Source of the DNA: Novosphingobium naphthalenivorans NBRC 102051
Lineage (GTDB): Bacteria > Pseudomonadota > Alphaproteobacteria > Sphingomonadales > Sphingomonadaceae
Length of the DNA: 50,828 bases
Direction: 5' to 3'
NCBI RefSeq assembly: GCF_001590985.1
Contig: NZ_BCTX01000035.1
Coordinates: 1-50,828, forward strand
This document shows, one piece after another, positions 25,918-35,755 of the stretch (the stretch's first letter is position 1; each line of letters opens with the position of its first letter). Position numbers and translations under genes: made by a program. The notes below the pieces were generated by a model. That model saw only the letters and a program-made list of their open reading frames with translations, was not told where the DNA came from and made no database searches.

Positions 25918-27738
25918 ATGCTGATGAATACACATGAAGCCCGCCTCGATGCCCTGCGCAAGGAACTGAAATCGCGCGGCCTTGATGGCTTCGTGATCCC
26001 GATTTCCGACGAGCACATGAGCGAATATGTCGGCGCCTATGCCCAGCGCCTCGCCTGGCTGACGGGCTTTGGCGGTTCGGCGGGCACCGTGGTGGTGCTG
26101 ACCGATCCCACGCTCGAACCGTCGGCGGCGATCTTCGTCGACGGGCGCTACACCATCCAGGTGCGCGATCAGGTCGACGGGCGGCTCTATGCCTATGAAG
26201 GCACGCCGCAAAGCAGCCCCGCCAAGTGGCTCGAAGCCCGCGCGCCTGAAGGTGCCGTGATCGGCTACGACGCCTGGCTGCACGGCGCGAAATGGGCCGA
26301 TACCACCGGCAAGGCGCTCGCTGCCAAAGGCGGCAAGCTGGTGGCCGTGGACAGCAACCCGATCGACGCGATCTGGGAAGATCAGCCCGCCCCCTCGCCC
26401 GCGCCTGCTCTGGTGCACCCCAGCGAACTCGCAGGCGAAACCAGCGAGGCCAAGCGCGCGATGGTCTCCGAATGGCTGGCCGGCAAGTCCCTCGACGCCA
26501 CTGTCATCACCGCGCTCGATTCGATCGCCTGGCTGCTCAACATCCGCGGCACCGACGTGGAGCGCACGCCGGTCGCGCTGTCCTACGTGATCGCGAAGGC
26601 GGACGGCACGGCGGACCTGTTCATCGCCGAAGAGAAGGTCACGCCCGAACTGCGCCAGCACCTCGGCAATGCCGTGACCATCCAGCCGCGCGATGCCTTC
26701 GTGCCCGGGCTGGAAGCCCTCGCGGGCAAGCGCGTCGCGGTGGACCCGGATCACGCGGTCAGCGCCATTTTCGACGTGCTGAAGCAGGCCGGCGCCACCG
26801 TGGTCGAGGAGCACGATCCCACGGTGCTGCCCAAGGCGGTCAAGAACCCGGTCGAACAGCAGGGCCACCGCGACGCGCAGGCCCGCGACGGCGGCGCCGT
26901 CTCCCGGTTCCTGCACTGGCTCTCGGTGGAAGGCCCCAAGGGCGAAGTGACCGAAGTCTCCGCCGCCGACCGCCTCGAAATGTTCCGCAAGGCCTGCGGC
27001 GACTTGCGAGACCTCTCGTTCGACACGATCTCGGGCGCGGGGCCGAATGCGGCGATCTGCCACTACCGCGTCACCGACGAGACCAGCCTGACGCTGCAGC
27101 CCAACTCGGTCTATCTCGTGGACTCGGGCGGCCAGTATCCCGACGGCACCACCGACATCACCCGCACTGTGTGGATCGGACCGGGCGAGCCGGGCGCCGA
27201 AGTGAAGGACCGCTTCACCCGCGTGCTCAAGGGCCATATCGCACTGGCCATGGCGGTGTTCCCCAAGGGCACCACCGGCAGCCAGCTCGACGTGCTGGCG
27301 CGCTATGCCCTGTGGCAGGCCGGGGTCGATTATGCCCACGGCACCGGCCACGGCGTCGGCAGCTTCCTCTCGGTCCACGAAGGCCCGCAGCGCATTGCCA
27401 AGTCGGCCGGCGGGCAGGCAGGCTCGGATCAGGCGCTGATCCCCGGCATGTTCCTCTCGAACGAGCCAGGCTACTACAAGGCGGGCGAATTCGGCATCCG
27501 CATCGAGAACCTCATCCTCGTCGAGCCGCGCACGATCGCTGGGGCGGAAGGCGAATACTACGGCTTCGAAACGCTGACCCACGTGCCGATCGAGCGCCGT
27601 CTGGTCGATTGCAGCCTGCTCACCCGCTTCGAGGTCGAATGGTGGAACACCTATCACGCGCGCGTTCTCGAAGTGGTCGGCCCGCAGCTCGAAGGCGAAG
27701 GCAAGGCTTGGCTGGAGGCCCAGTGCACGCCCTTGTGA
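25918..27738 (+). CDS. M24B family Xaa-Pro aminopeptidase
   Basis: A 606-residue cytosolic metallopeptidase with the three-domain layout of large aminopeptidase P: two creatinase-like N-terminal domains and a pita-bread catalytic domain from about 310. Metal ligands are visible: two Asp in YLVDSGGQYPDGTTDITRT, His in HGTGHGVGSFLSVHEGP, Glu in FGIRIENLILVE and Glu in YGFETLTHVPIE. It removes N-terminal residues before proline. ATG 25918 opens the domain; upstream frame is open for 719 more codons only because it runs antisense to ptrB. Confidence 0.93.
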   Translation: MLMNTHEARLDALRKELKSRGLDGFVIPISDEHMSEYVGAYAQRLAWLTGFGGSAGTVVVLTDPTLEPSAAIFVDGRYTIQVRDQVDGRLYAYEGTPQSSPAKWLEARAPEGAVIGYDAWLHGAKWADTTGKALAAKGGKLVAVDSNPIDAIWEDQPAPSPAPALVHPSELAGETSEAKRAMVSEWLAGKSLDATVITALDSIAWLLNIRGTDVERTPVALSYVIAKADGTADLFIAEEKVTPELRQHLGNAVTIQPRDAFVPGLEALAGKRVAVDPDHAVSAIFDVLKQAGATVVEEHDPTVLPKAVKNPVEQQGHRDAQARDGGAVSRFLHWLSVEGPKGEVTEVSAADRLEMFRKACGDLRDLSFDTISGAGPNAAICHYRVTDETSLTLQPNSVYLVDSGGQYPDGTTDITRTVWIGPGEPGAEVKDRFTRVLKGHIALAMAVFPKGTTGSQLDVLARYALWQAGVDYAHGTGHGVGSFLSVHEGPQRIAKSAGGQAGSDQALIPGMFLSNEPGYYKAGEFGIRIENLILVEPRTIAGAEGEYYGFETLTHVPIERRLVDCSLLTRFEVEWWNTYHARVLEVVGPQLEGEGKAWLEAQCTPL

Positions 27739-27748
27739 AGGGTTTTTT
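27730..27748 (+). terminator. Rho-independent terminator overlapping the peptidase stop
   Basis: CCCTT (27730-27734), loop GTG, AAGGG (27738-27742), then six T. The TGA stop codon (27736-27738) lies at the loop, so the terminator reuses the last codons of the gene. Confidence 0.75.
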
Positions 27749-27796
27749 GTTCCTGTAATGTTCCAATCCTCGATGCGACTCGCAGGAGGAGAGGAC

Positions 27797-28174
27797 ATGA
27801 TTGGCTACGTGACATTGGGAACCAATGACCGGGACCGCGGCGCGGCGTTCTACGACGCCGTCTGCGGTGAACTGGGCGTGGGCCGGATGATGGAAAACGA
27901 ACAGTTCATTGCCTGGGGCGTGCCGGGCGGCGGGGCCGGAATCGGCCTGACAAAACCCTTCGACGGCAAGCCGGCCACAGTCGGCAACGGCGTCATGGTT
28001 GCGCTCGAAGCCAAGGACGAAGCGCAAGTGCAGCGTATCTATGACATCGCCCTCGCCCAGGGCGGCACTTGCGAAGGCCCTCCGGGACCGCGCGGCGAAG
28101 GGTTCTATGCCGGCTATTTCCGCGATCCCGACGGCAACAAGCTGAACGCCTTCTGCATTCCGGCCGCGCCATGA
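27797..28174 (+). CDS. VOC family protein (glyoxalase-like)
   Basis: A 125-residue single-domain VOC protein. It begins MIGYVTLGTNDRDRGAAFYD and ends with the glyoxalase-type strand GYFRDPDGNKLNAFCI. In place of the first metal His there is Y4, so metal binding may be lost or changed. The start follows an AGGAGGAGAGG ribosome site, the strongest in the window. It is single, after a terminator. Substrate unknown. Confidence 0.85.
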   Translation: MIGYVTLGTNDRDRGAAFYDAVCGELGVGRMMENEQFIAWGVPGGGAGIGLTKPFDGKPATVGNGVMVALEAKDEAQVQRIYDIALAQGGTCEGPPGPRGEGFYAGYFRDPDGNKLNAFCIPAAP

Positions 28175-28258
28175 CCGGCACGGCGCGCGGGCCACAGTGC
28201 AGCCGGCCGGCGTGTGGCACACCGCGGACATTGCGCGAGCGGCCACGGCGCTGTTCAT

Positions 28259-28287
28259 GACGGCCGGAAAAGGCCCGCAGGGCCGTC
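28259..28287 (+). terminator. Possible terminator of the VOC gene
   Basis: Stem GACGGCC (28259-28265) and GGCCGTC (28281-28287) with a 15-nt loop, 85 bases past the stop codon and without a T run. Weak evidence. Confidence 0.35.
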
Positions 28288-28401
28288 CGCGTTGAACGGG
28301 TGTTCATCCAGTTTGCCTGCCCATGAACGGCTGCGCGCGGCTGTGACAATTGACGACAATAAACGGGCGTCCCGGCATATCTGAGCGACAAGCGCGCCCT
28401 A

Positions 28402-28470
28402 GAAAGGATCTCAGAGAGCCGCGGGGCGCCCTCCCCCTCCCTTCCCCAGTCCTGCGGCTCTCATCCTTTC
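28402..28470 (+). promoter_or_regulatory. Structured 5' leader of the EF-hand gene
   Basis: A 17-bp hairpin in two parts: GAAAGGAT (28402-28409) pairs with ATCCTTTC (28463-28470) and GAGAGCCGC (28414-28422) with GCGGCTCTC (28454-28462), with a 4-nt bulge (ctca) and a 31-nt C-rich loop. It ends 5 bases before the GGGAG ribosome site, so stem formation or melting could affect translation. Confidence 0.6.
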
Positions 28471-28490
28471 CCTTCGGGAGTGAGATGACA

Positions 28491-29255
28491 ATGAAGACTG
28501 CAATGAAGAAAATCACGCTCGGCCTTTCGGTTGCCGCGCTTGCGGTTGGCGGAATTGCCTATGCTCAGCAGAATGCCCCGGCAAAGCCCTTCATGGACGC
28601 CAACAAGGACGGCGTGATCACCCGCGCCGAGGCGCAGAAGGCCGCCGAGGAGATGTTCACCAGGCTCGACGTCAACAAGGACGGCAAGATCGACCAGGCA
28701 GACCGCGATGCGCAGCAGACCACGCGGCGCGCCGAGATGTTTGCGAAGCTCGACACCAACAACGATGGCATGATTTCCAAGCAGGAATTCATGGCCGCCA
28801 AGGCTCCGCAAGGCCCCGGCCCGCGCGGCCCGGGCGCACCGGATGGCGATGGCCCGCCGCCCCCGCCGCCGGGCATGGATGGCCCCGGTATGCCGGACGG
28901 TGCCGGAATGCCGGATGGCAATGGTCCGCCCCCGCCGCCTCAGGGCATGAACGGCCCCGGCAAGGGTGGTGGCCCCGGCATGGAGGGTTGCCCTCCGGGC
29001 GGTCCGGGCCGTGACGGTCCCGGCAAGCATGGCCGGAATGCCATGCGCGGCCCCGGCCATGGCATGAACCTGCTGAAGATGGCGGACACCAACAACGACG
29101 GTGCCGTGACCAAGGCCGAATTCATGGCCGCTGCCACCAAGCACTTCGACGAGATGGATGCCAACAAGGACGGCAAAGTCACCAAGGAAGAGCGCCAGGC
29201 GGCCCGGCAGACCATGCGGGCGCAATGGCAGGCGGCACAGCCCGCCAAGAAGTGA
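28491..29255 (+). CDS. Exported EF-hand calcium-binding protein
   Basis: A 254-residue secreted protein. Residues 1-24 form a signal peptide (KKITLGLSVAALAVGGIAYA/Q). Five EF-hand loops follow: DANKDGVITRAE, DVNKDGKIDQAD, DTNNDGMISKQE, then after a Pro/Gly/Met-rich linker DTNNDGAVTKAE and DANKDGKVTKEE. The linker (about 102-190) has PPPPPPGMDGPGMPDG-like repeats. Periplasmic Ca2+ binding is expected. ATG 28485 (two codons earlier) is possible; 28491 is preferred for the 10-base spacing to GGGAG. The response regulator gene follows after 40 bases, so it is probably in the same transcript. Confidence 0.88.
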   Translation: MKTAMKKITLGLSVAALAVGGIAYAQQNAPAKPFMDANKDGVITRAEAQKAAEEMFTRLDVNKDGKIDQADRDAQQTTRRAEMFAKLDTNNDGMISKQEFMAAKAPQGPGPRGPGAPDGDGPPPPPPGMDGPGMPDGAGMPDGNGPPPPPQGMNGPGKGGGPGMEGCPPGGPGRDGPGKHGRNAMRGPGHGMNLLKMADTNNDGAVTKAEFMAAATKHFDEMDANKDGKVTKEERQAARQTMRAQWQAAQPAKK

Positions 29256-29295
29256 CTGGACAAACCGCGGTGAAGGGGTGTGGAAGAATACCCGT

Positions 29296-30036
29296 ATGAA
29301 CGATACTGCCACAGCCCCTTCGAAACTGCTCCTTGTCGATGACGAGGCAGCCCTGCGCGAACCCCTGGGTGACTATCTGTCGCGCCAGGGGTTCGACGTT
29401 GTCCAGTCGGCCAGCGCGGCCGAAGCCCGCAGCCGCCTGCGCGACGGCAAGTTCGACCTCGTCCTGCTCGACATCATGATGCCGGGCGAGGACGGGTTGT
29501 CGCTGTGCCGCCACCTGGTCGAAACGCAGGACATTCCGGTGATCTTCCTGACGGCGCGCGGCGAAGCGACCGATCGTATCGTCGGCCTCGAAATCGGCGC
29601 CGACGATTATGTCGTGAAACCGTTCGAGCCGCGCGAACTGGTCGCCCGCATCCGCTCGGTGCTGCGTCGCGCCGCCCGCAGCGCCGTGCCTGTGCCTGAG
29701 AACGAAGCTTTCGTGTTCGAAGGCTGGCATCTCGATCCGCTGAAGCGCCGCCTGACCGATGCCGAAGGCGCGGTTGTCGCCATCTCGTCGGTCGAATTCC
29801 GCCTGCTCATGGCGTTTCTGGAACATCCCCGCCAGGTGCTCAACCGCGACCGGCTGCTCGACATGGTGCAAGGCCGCGAGGCGCACCTGTTCGACCGCGC
29901 GGTCGACAATCAGGTCAGCCGCCTGCGCCGCAAGATCGAGGTGGATAGCCGCAATCCGCAACTGATCCAGACGGTCTGGGGCGGCGGCTACATGCTGGCC
30001 ACCGAAGTCAAGCGGGTCCCGCTCGATCCCGAATGA
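29296..30036 (+). CDS. OmpR-family response regulator
   Basis: A 246-residue two-domain regulator. Receiver: acidic D15, D16, phospho-acceptor D59 (LVLLDIMMPGEDG) and the lysine in DDYVVKPFEPREL. Effector: winged helix at about 140-240 with EFRLLMAFLEHPRQVLNRDR and NQVSRLRRKIEVD. It is the partner of the adjoining kinase (ATGA overlap). It probably controls envelope genes, perhaps including its own EF-hand neighbour; targets unknown. Confidence 0.92.
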   Translation: MNDTATAPSKLLLVDDEAALREPLGDYLSRQGFDVVQSASAAEARSRLRDGKFDLVLLDIMMPGEDGLSLCRHLVETQDIPVIFLTARGEATDRIVGLEIGADDYVVKPFEPRELVARIRSVLRRAARSAVPVPENEAFVFEGWHLDPLKRRLTDAEGAVVAISSVEFRLLMAFLEHPRQVLNRDRLLDMVQGREAHLFDRAVDNQVSRLRRKIEVDSRNPQLIQTVWGGGYMLATEVKRVPLDPE

Positions 30037-31454
30037 GAATTCCGCGCCCCCGAAGCCTGATGGGCCAGATGCTGCTGGCCGTGGCCGTCGCACTGCTGCT
30101 GGTGCAGGGCCTGAGCTCGTTTCTCGTCTACAAGGCGCAGCGCGAAGCCTACGAAACCGGTATGCTCAACGTGGCGGCCTTCCGGCTGATCGCCGACACG
30201 CGCGGGCCGGACACCTTCGCACGCCCCGATCGCGGGCCCGAGGGCGGGCCGATCGGCGGCCCGCCGCCCCGCGCCTATTCGCTCGAATTCAGCAACCACT
30301 CGCCGGCCAGCCAGGGCGAACAACGCGATTCCCATGCCGAAAAACGCCTGGAAGGCATTCTGGCAGACCAGAATTTTCCGCCATCGGAAATCGTCATCGT
30401 GCACCGCTCGGTCGCGCATGACCCGGCCGCGCGGCAAAGTGCCCTGCGCAGGGCGGCCATCCGCAACATGGCCCGCTTCGAGATCGACGATCTGATGAAA
30501 AGCCACCTGCTGGTGGTGGGCGTGCGGCCGCTGAACCAGCAGAGCTGGCTGATTGCCCGCGTGCGTTCCCCGCGCGCGATGAACATCCTGCTGATGCCGC
30601 TCATGCTGCAGACCCTGCTGATCTACGTCGTTCTGGTCGGCGCGGTTGCCCTGATCCTGCGCCGGATCACCCGGCCGCTGGCCGCGCTGACCCGCCGGGT
30701 CGAACGCTTCGCGGCAACCCAGGACGCCGACGGGCAGATCACGCCCTCCGGCCCGGACGACATGCATCGCCTCATCGTGGCGCACAACGCGATGGAAGCG
30801 CGCATCGCCGCCATGCTCGATGAAAAGAACGTGATGCTGGGCGCCATCGGCCACGATCTCAAGACACCGCTGACCGCGCTGCGCGTGCGGATCGAGTCCG
30901 TCGAGGACGAAAACGAACGCGCCCGCATGGCCGCGACGATCGAGGATATCGTGCGCACGCTCGACGATATCCTGTCACTGGCCCGCGTCGGCCGCCCCGG
31001 CGACCCGCGCGAGCGCACCGAACTGTCCGCCCTCGTCGCCTCGGTGGTCGAGGAATACGAGGACATGGGCGAGCCGGTCGAGCTCGGCGACACCGAGCGG
31101 ATCGTGCTCGAACTGCGGCCGACCTGGCTGCGGCGGGCCCTGCGCAACCTCATCAGCAATGCCCTGCGCTATGGCCAATGCGCCCGCGTGACCCTGACCC
31201 GCGAGGGCCAGAACGCCGTGGTCCTGATCGAAGACGACGGTCCGGGCATCCCCGACGACACGATCGAGGACATGATGAACCCGTTCACGCGCGGAGATCC
31301 CTCGCGCAATTCGGCCACCGGCGGCGCCGGGCTGGGCCTTGCGCTCGCCCGTGCCATTGCCGACCAGCACGGCGGCGCGCTCACGCTCACCAACCGGCTT
31401 TCGGCAACCGGCGCGATCGAAGGCCTGACCGCGCGGCTGGAAATCCCGGTCTGA
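30033..31454 (+). CDS. Sensor histidine kinase
   Basis: A 473-residue inner-membrane kinase. Membrane segment one is about 9-31, then a periplasmic domain to about 185 with a Gly/Pro-rich stretch (GPEGGPIGGPPPRAYS), then segment two (LLIYVVLVGAVALIL, about 190-208) and a HAMP linker. The H-box is AIGHDLKTPLTALR with H274; the ATPase domain has NLISNALRYGQ, DDGPGIP and GGAGLGLALARAIADQHGG. Overlap with the regulator gene indicates a cognate pair. Confidence 0.92.
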   Translation: MRIPRPRSLMGQMLLAVAVALLLVQGLSSFLVYKAQREAYETGMLNVAAFRLIADTRGPDTFARPDRGPEGGPIGGPPPRAYSLEFSNHSPASQGEQRDSHAEKRLEGILADQNFPPSEIVIVHRSVAHDPAARQSALRRAAIRNMARFEIDDLMKSHLLVVGVRPLNQQSWLIARVRSPRAMNILLMPLMLQTLLIYVVLVGAVALILRRITRPLAALTRRVERFAATQDADGQITPSGPDDMHRLIVAHNAMEARIAAMLDEKNVMLGAIGHDLKTPLTALRVRIESVEDENERARMAATIEDIVRTLDDILSLARVGRPGDPRERTELSALVASVVEEYEDMGEPVELGDTERIVLELRPTWLRRALRNLISNALRYGQCARVTLTREGQNAVVLIEDDGPGIPDDTIEDMMNPFTRGDPSRNSATGGAGLGLALARAIADQHGGALTLTNRLSATGAIEGLTARLEIPV

Positions 31455-31464
31455 GGCACGCGCA

Positions 31465-34152
31465 TCAGCGCAGTTTGCGGAATCCCTCGTCGATCTGGGT
31501 GCCCATCATGTCTTCGAGCAGGCCGCAATTACGCACCCGCTCGATGGCCCGGTCCAGTTCCAGAGCGCCGGGCGTAGCGGCCAGCCTGTCCCGGAAATCG
31601 CGTGCGATGCGGCCGGCCCAGGCAACCGAGCAGAAGCGGCCGAGCGCTTTCGGCAATTGCGCCGCGAAGAACGGGCCATCGCCGCCTGCCAGCAGCCGGC
31701 CGGCATTGGCCTGCGCCCAGTCGTAACCCAGTTCGCGCGTCGCGCTGCGCGCCATGATCCCGTCGAGAAATTCGCGTTTCTCGCTTTCGCGCAGCCGGGG
31801 ATCGTCGAGCGCCAGAAGCCAGGCGGCCATGTCCTTGCTGCCGGTGCGCGCGGCGGCGCGCAGAGCGGCCGGACGGAACACCGGATCCTCTGAATCCAGC
31901 GCCTGCTCCACCAGGGCCTTCGCGGCCGCTTCCTTGCGCTCGAACAGGTAAACGTCGAGCGCAAGGTCGAACCATGCCGGGTCCAGGGCCTGTCTGCCGC
32001 CCGCCAGATAGACCGAGACAGCCCGGCTCATCTGCTTGCGCAAGTCCCCGCCCCGGCCGGTGCCGAGCAGCGCCGAGACGATCTGCACCCGCCGCTGGGT
32101 GCGCGCGGGGGCTTCGCGGGCATAAGCCCCCGCGCGCGGATCGAAGCCGTACTGCCCCAACAGGCGCCAATAGAGGTGTTCGCGGAAGGCCCCGAACGCC
32201 CAGCGCCCCTGCGCGCCGACGATCCCTTCGCGCACCATCTGGCTCAGCGCCTTGTCCGGTGCGTCGGCGGCATGAGGGTCCGGATGGCGGATCAGCTTGC
32301 GCGCCAGCCATGCCATTTCCCCGACCGTGCCGCGCCCGGCGCGAACCGAAGCCCACAGCGAATCGACCAGCGCCTGCGCCTCCCCGCCCGGCAATTTGTC
32401 GGCCTCGGCGATAAGCTGGCTCCAATGCTGCGCCGTCAGCTCGAAGCGATAGTAGCCGGTGCCGCCGGCATTGGGGAACACCGGACCCTTGCCCGCAATC
32501 GTGAAGGCCTGCGTGTGCTGGTCCATCAGCACGCAACTGCGCGCCGCGCCCCGGCGCAGGCACAGCGGGATGATCCAGTGCGAATCCGGCGTCGCGACAC
32601 CGGCGGTGGTGTAACGCAGCTGGGTGATCGTCACTTTGTCGCCCTGCTGGCGCATCGCCAGCAGCGGTACGCCCTGCTGCTCGACGAAACCGCGCATCGC
32701 CGGAACCAGCCGCGGATCGCCCGCGACATCGGCCAGCGCCGCGAAAAAATCATCGCTCGCCGCCGCACCGAAGCGGTGCGCCGAAATGTAGCGGCGCACG
32801 CCCTCGCGGAACTTGTCCTCGCCCAGCCAGGCCGCGATCATGCCGACGATCTGGCCGCCCTTGCCGTAAGTGATCGAATCGAAGGCGGAATCGATCTGGG
32901 TGTTGGTCTCGATCGGCTGGCGCACCGGCCGTCCTGCCAGCAGGGCATCGGTCTCCATCGCCCGGTAGCCTTCGCTCAGGGCATCGCCCATGATGCCCAG
33001 ATCGGGCCGCCAGGCGTCGCCGATGCGATAGCCGATCCAGTTGGCGAAGCTCTCGTTCAGCCAGATGTCGTCCCACCAGGCAGGCGTCACCAGATCGCCG
33101 AACCACTGGTGCCCCAGCTCGTGCCCGACGATCACGCCGAAATCGCGCTGCTGCACGACCGGTGCATTCGCATCCATCACCAGGATATCGTCGCGGTAAA
33201 GGTCCGCGCCCGCGTTCTCCATCGCTCCGGGAAGAACCGGCGTCGTCACCTGATCGAGCTTGGGGAAGGGGAATGGCTCTCCGAAGTAGGCTTCGAGCAG
33301 CCCCACGATCTCCCGCGTGCCCGCCATCGCATAGGCAAGCTGGCCGGCATTCTGCCGCGTCGAATCGATCCGCACCGGCAAGGGCGCGGGCCGCAGCGCA
33401 TTGGGCGGCACGGTGCCTTCAAGGCTGGCGAAAGGGCCCACCATCATCGCCACGAGATAAGTGGGCAGCGGCAAGGTGGGCGCGAAGCGGTGCACCGCAA
33501 GCCCGTCCGCCAGCTCCGGGGTCCCCTGCTCGGCGCCATTGCTGATCGCGGTGAGGCCGGGCGGGGTGCGCAGGGTGATCGTGAAGGGCGTCTTGAAGCT
33601 CGGCTGATCGAAGCCGGGAAAGGCCGCGCGCGCGTCGATCGATTCGAACTGCGTCCAGCTGTACCAGGCATGGTCTACTTCGACATGAAACATGCCGGCC
33701 GGGCCATCGGCGAAGGCGGCGCTGTAATCGAAGACGAGCGTGACCGGCCCGGCCGGCAGCAGTTCACCGAAGGACAGCCTCACGACGCCGCTGGGATCGC
33801 GCTCCTGCCAATGCCCCGTGACGGCCTGCCCCGCCACCAGCGCCACCGCCCGCGAGACGGAAAGACCCCGCCCATGCAGGTCGATGAAGCGCGCAGGCTG
33901 GGCCAGCCTCACATCGATTTCGGCATGGCCGGAGAACCGCGGCGCGGCGGGATCGACCGTGAGATCCAGCCGGTAGGCCTGAGGCACCACGTCATCGCCG
34001 AGCCGCCCCAGCGGCAGCGGGTGCGCTGCATTGACAGTGATGTCCGCGTGCCCGGATCCGGCCAGGGGCGCGGGCACCGGCTGCGTCTGAGCCGCAGCCG
34101 GACATAATGCGAAAAGGACCGTGAACAGAATCAGGCGGCGCAATGAGCCCAT
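31465..34152 (-). CDS. M1 family aminopeptidase, exported
   Basis: An 895-residue zinc peptidase with an N-terminal signal peptide (RLILFTVLFALCPAAAQ). The exopeptidase motif is GAMENAG, the zinc motif HELGHQWFGD (H344, E345, H348) and the third ligand E in WLNESFANW. The C-terminal ERAP1-like helical half is full length. It would trim N-terminal residues from periplasmic peptides. It lies 4 bases downstream of the HerA-like gene and is therefore in its operon. The His-Glu-Leu-Gly-His form (rather than HEMAH) is a normal variant. Confidence 0.92.
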   Translation of the reverse strand: MGSLRRLILFTVLFALCPAAAQTQPVPAPLAGSGHADITVNAAHPLPLGRLGDDVVPQAYRLDLTVDPAAPRFSGHAEIDVRLAQPARFIDLHGRGLSVSRAVALVAGQAVTGHWQERDPSGVVRLSFGELLPAGPVTLVFDYSAAFADGPAGMFHVEVDHAWYSWTQFESIDARAAFPGFDQPSFKTPFTITLRTPPGLTAISNGAEQGTPELADGLAVHRFAPTLPLPTYLVAMMVGPFASLEGTVPPNALRPAPLPVRIDSTRQNAGQLAYAMAGTREIVGLLEAYFGEPFPFPKLDQVTTPVLPGAMENAGADLYRDDILVMDANAPVVQQRDFGVIVGHELGHQWFGDLVTPAWWDDIWLNESFANWIGYRIGDAWRPDLGIMGDALSEGYRAMETDALLAGRPVRQPIETNTQIDSAFDSITYGKGGQIVGMIAAWLGEDKFREGVRRYISAHRFGAAASDDFFAALADVAGDPRLVPAMRGFVEQQGVPLLAMRQQGDKVTITQLRYTTAGVATPDSHWIIPLCLRRGAARSCVLMDQHTQAFTIAGKGPVFPNAGGTGYYRFELTAQHWSQLIAEADKLPGGEAQALVDSLWASVRAGRGTVGEMAWLARKLIRHPDPHAADAPDKALSQMVREGIVGAQGRWAFGAFREHLYWRLLGQYGFDPRAGAYAREAPARTQRRVQIVSALLGTGRGGDLRKQMSRAVSVYLAGGRQALDPAWFDLALDVYLFERKEAAAKALVEQALDSEDPVFRPAALRAAARTGSKDMAAWLLALDDPRLRESEKREFLDGIMARSATRELGYDWAQANAGRLLAGGDGPFFAAQLPKALGRFCSVAWAGRIARDFRDRLAATPGALELDRAIERVRNCGLLEDMMGTQIDEGFRKLR

Positions 34153-34156
34153 GGGC

Positions 34157-35755
34157 CTAGCGCATCAGCCCTCCGATCAGATTGCGGGCGAAGCGGCCGA
34201 GGCCCGGGATGCCGATCGCCTTGCTCAGGGTATCGCCGACCGCCCCCGCGGCTGCGCTGGCCGCCGAAGCCTTGGGACTGGCGCGGCTCGTCTTGCCCTG
34301 GATGGTCTGCGCCAGGATGGACCCGGCGCTCGCCGCCGCCGCACCGGCAGCGGCCTTGGCCACCTTGCCGCCGATCCCGTCCCACAGGCTCGGGCTCTTG
34401 CGCTCGCGCTTGCGCACTTCCTCTTCGCCCTTCTCGGCGACTTCCTGAGCCGTAGCCGAGGCATCGGCGGCCTTGGCGGCCAGCACTTCCTCGGCGCTCT
34501 CGCGGTCGACGCGGGCATCGTACTTGCCGTCGCAGGGACTGATCGACTGGATGATCGCGCGCTCCTTGGCCGTCACCGGCCCCAGCCGCGAGCGCGCAGG
34601 CGCGATCAGCGTGCGCTCGACCACGGTCGGCGCGCCGTCCTCGTCCAGCGTGGAAACCAGCGCCTCACCCACCTTGAGTTCCGTGATCGCCGCCTCGACA
34701 TCGAGATCGGGATTGATGCGGAAGGTGTCCGCCGCCGCCTTGATCGCCTTCTTGTCGCGCGGGGTGAAAGCGCGCAGCGCGTGCTGCACCCGGTTGCCGA
34801 GCTGACCGGCAATATCCTCGGGAATGTCGATCGGGTTCTGCGTGCAGAAATAGACGCCCACGCCCTTCGAGCGGATCAGGCGGACGACCTGCTCGACCTT
34901 GTCCTCCAGCGCCTTGGGCGCATCGTCGAACAGCAAGTGCGCCTCGTCGAAGAAGAACACCAGCTTGGGCTTTTCCGGATCGCCCACTTCGGGCAGCGCC
35001 TCGAACAGTTCGGACAGCAGCCAGAGCAGGAACGTGGCATAGAGCTTGGGGCTGCGCATCAGCTTGTCGGCGGCCAGCACGTTGATGTAGCCGCGCCCCT
35101 GATCGTCGCACCGGATGAAGTCCTGGATTTCCAGCGCGGGCTCGCCGAAGAACTGCGCCGCCCCCTGGCTGTCGAGCGTGAGGAGCTGGCGCTGGATCGC
35201 CCCGACGCTGGCCTTGGTCACATTGCCGTACTTGGCCGAAAGCTCCGAGGCGTTCTCCGCCGTATAGGCCAGCATCGACTGCAGGTCTTCCAGATCAAGC
35301 AGCAGCAGGCCCTGCTCGTCGGCAAAGCGGAAGACGATGTTGAGAATGCCTTCCTGCGTCTCGTTGAGGTCCATCAGGCGCGAGAGCAGCAGCGGCCCCA
35401 TCTCCGAGATGGTGGTGCGCACCGGATGCCCCTGTTCGCCGTAGATGTCCCAGAACACCGCCGGATTGTCGGCATAGGCATAGTCGGTAAGGCCGATCTC
35501 CTTCGCCCGGCTTTCCAGCTTGTCGGCGTGCTTGAACGTGGGGCTGCCCGCCATCGAAATGCCGGAAAGGTCGCCCTTCACGTCGGCGAGGAACACCGGG
35601 ACACCGGCGGCGGAAAACTGTTCGGCAATGCTCTGCAGCGTCACCGTCTTGCCGGTGCCGGTGGCGCCCGCGATCAATCCGTGGCGGTTGGCCCTTCCGA
35701 GCAGCAGTTCCTGCTTCTCGCCATTGCCGCCCAGCCCCAGAAATATCTCGCCCAT
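34157..35755 (-). CDS. HerA-like ATPase, DUF853 (YjgR) family
   Basis: A 532-residue P-loop protein. Walker A is GATGTGKT at 30-37, Walker [18 protein letters not shown] (about 264-280), and the RecA-like motor is interrupted by the DUF853-specific insert. The last 100 residues are Ala/Gly-rich ([18 protein letters not shown]), an unusual low-complexity tail that may contact membrane. Members are poorly characterised hexameric ATPases. It is divergent from pabBC over 125 bases and shares a transcript with the M1 peptidase gene. Confidence 0.88.
   Translation of the reverse strand: MGEIFLGLGGNGEKQELLLGRANRHGLIAGATGTGKTVTLQSIAEQFSAAGVPVFLADVKGDLSGISMAGSPTFKHADKLESRAKEIGLTDYAYADNPAVFWDIYGEQGHPVRTTISEMGPLLLSRLMDLNETQEGILNIVFRFADEQGLLLLDLEDLQSMLAYTAENASELSAKYGNVTKASVGAIQRQLLTLDSQGAAQFFGEPALEIQDFIRCDDQGRGYINVLAADKLMRSPKLYATFLLWLLSELFEALPEVGDPEKPKLVFFFDEAHLLFDDAPKALEDKVEQVVRLIRSKGVGVYFCTQNPIDIPEDIAGQLGNRVQHALRAFTPRDKKAIKAAADTFRINPDLDVEAAITELKVGEALVSTLDEDGAPTVVERTLIAPARSRLGPVTAKERAIIQSISPCDGKYDARVDRESAEEVLAAKAADASATAQEVAEKGEEEVRKRERKSPSLWDGIGGKVAKAAAGAAAASAGSILAQTIQGKTSRASPKASAASAAAGAVGDTLSKAIGIPGLGRFARNLIGGLMR

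Larger units (their letters stand above)
28175..28490. other. Gap before the EF-hand gene
   Basis: No coding-like frame is seen. It contains the hairpin at 28259-28287 (possible terminator of the VOC gene) and the large leader hairpin at 28402-28470. Confidence 0.5.

Noticed and set aside
32176..34107. 643-codon forward frame opposite the M1 peptidase
   Set aside because: Same artefact; the minus-strand reading has the full zinc-peptidase motif set.
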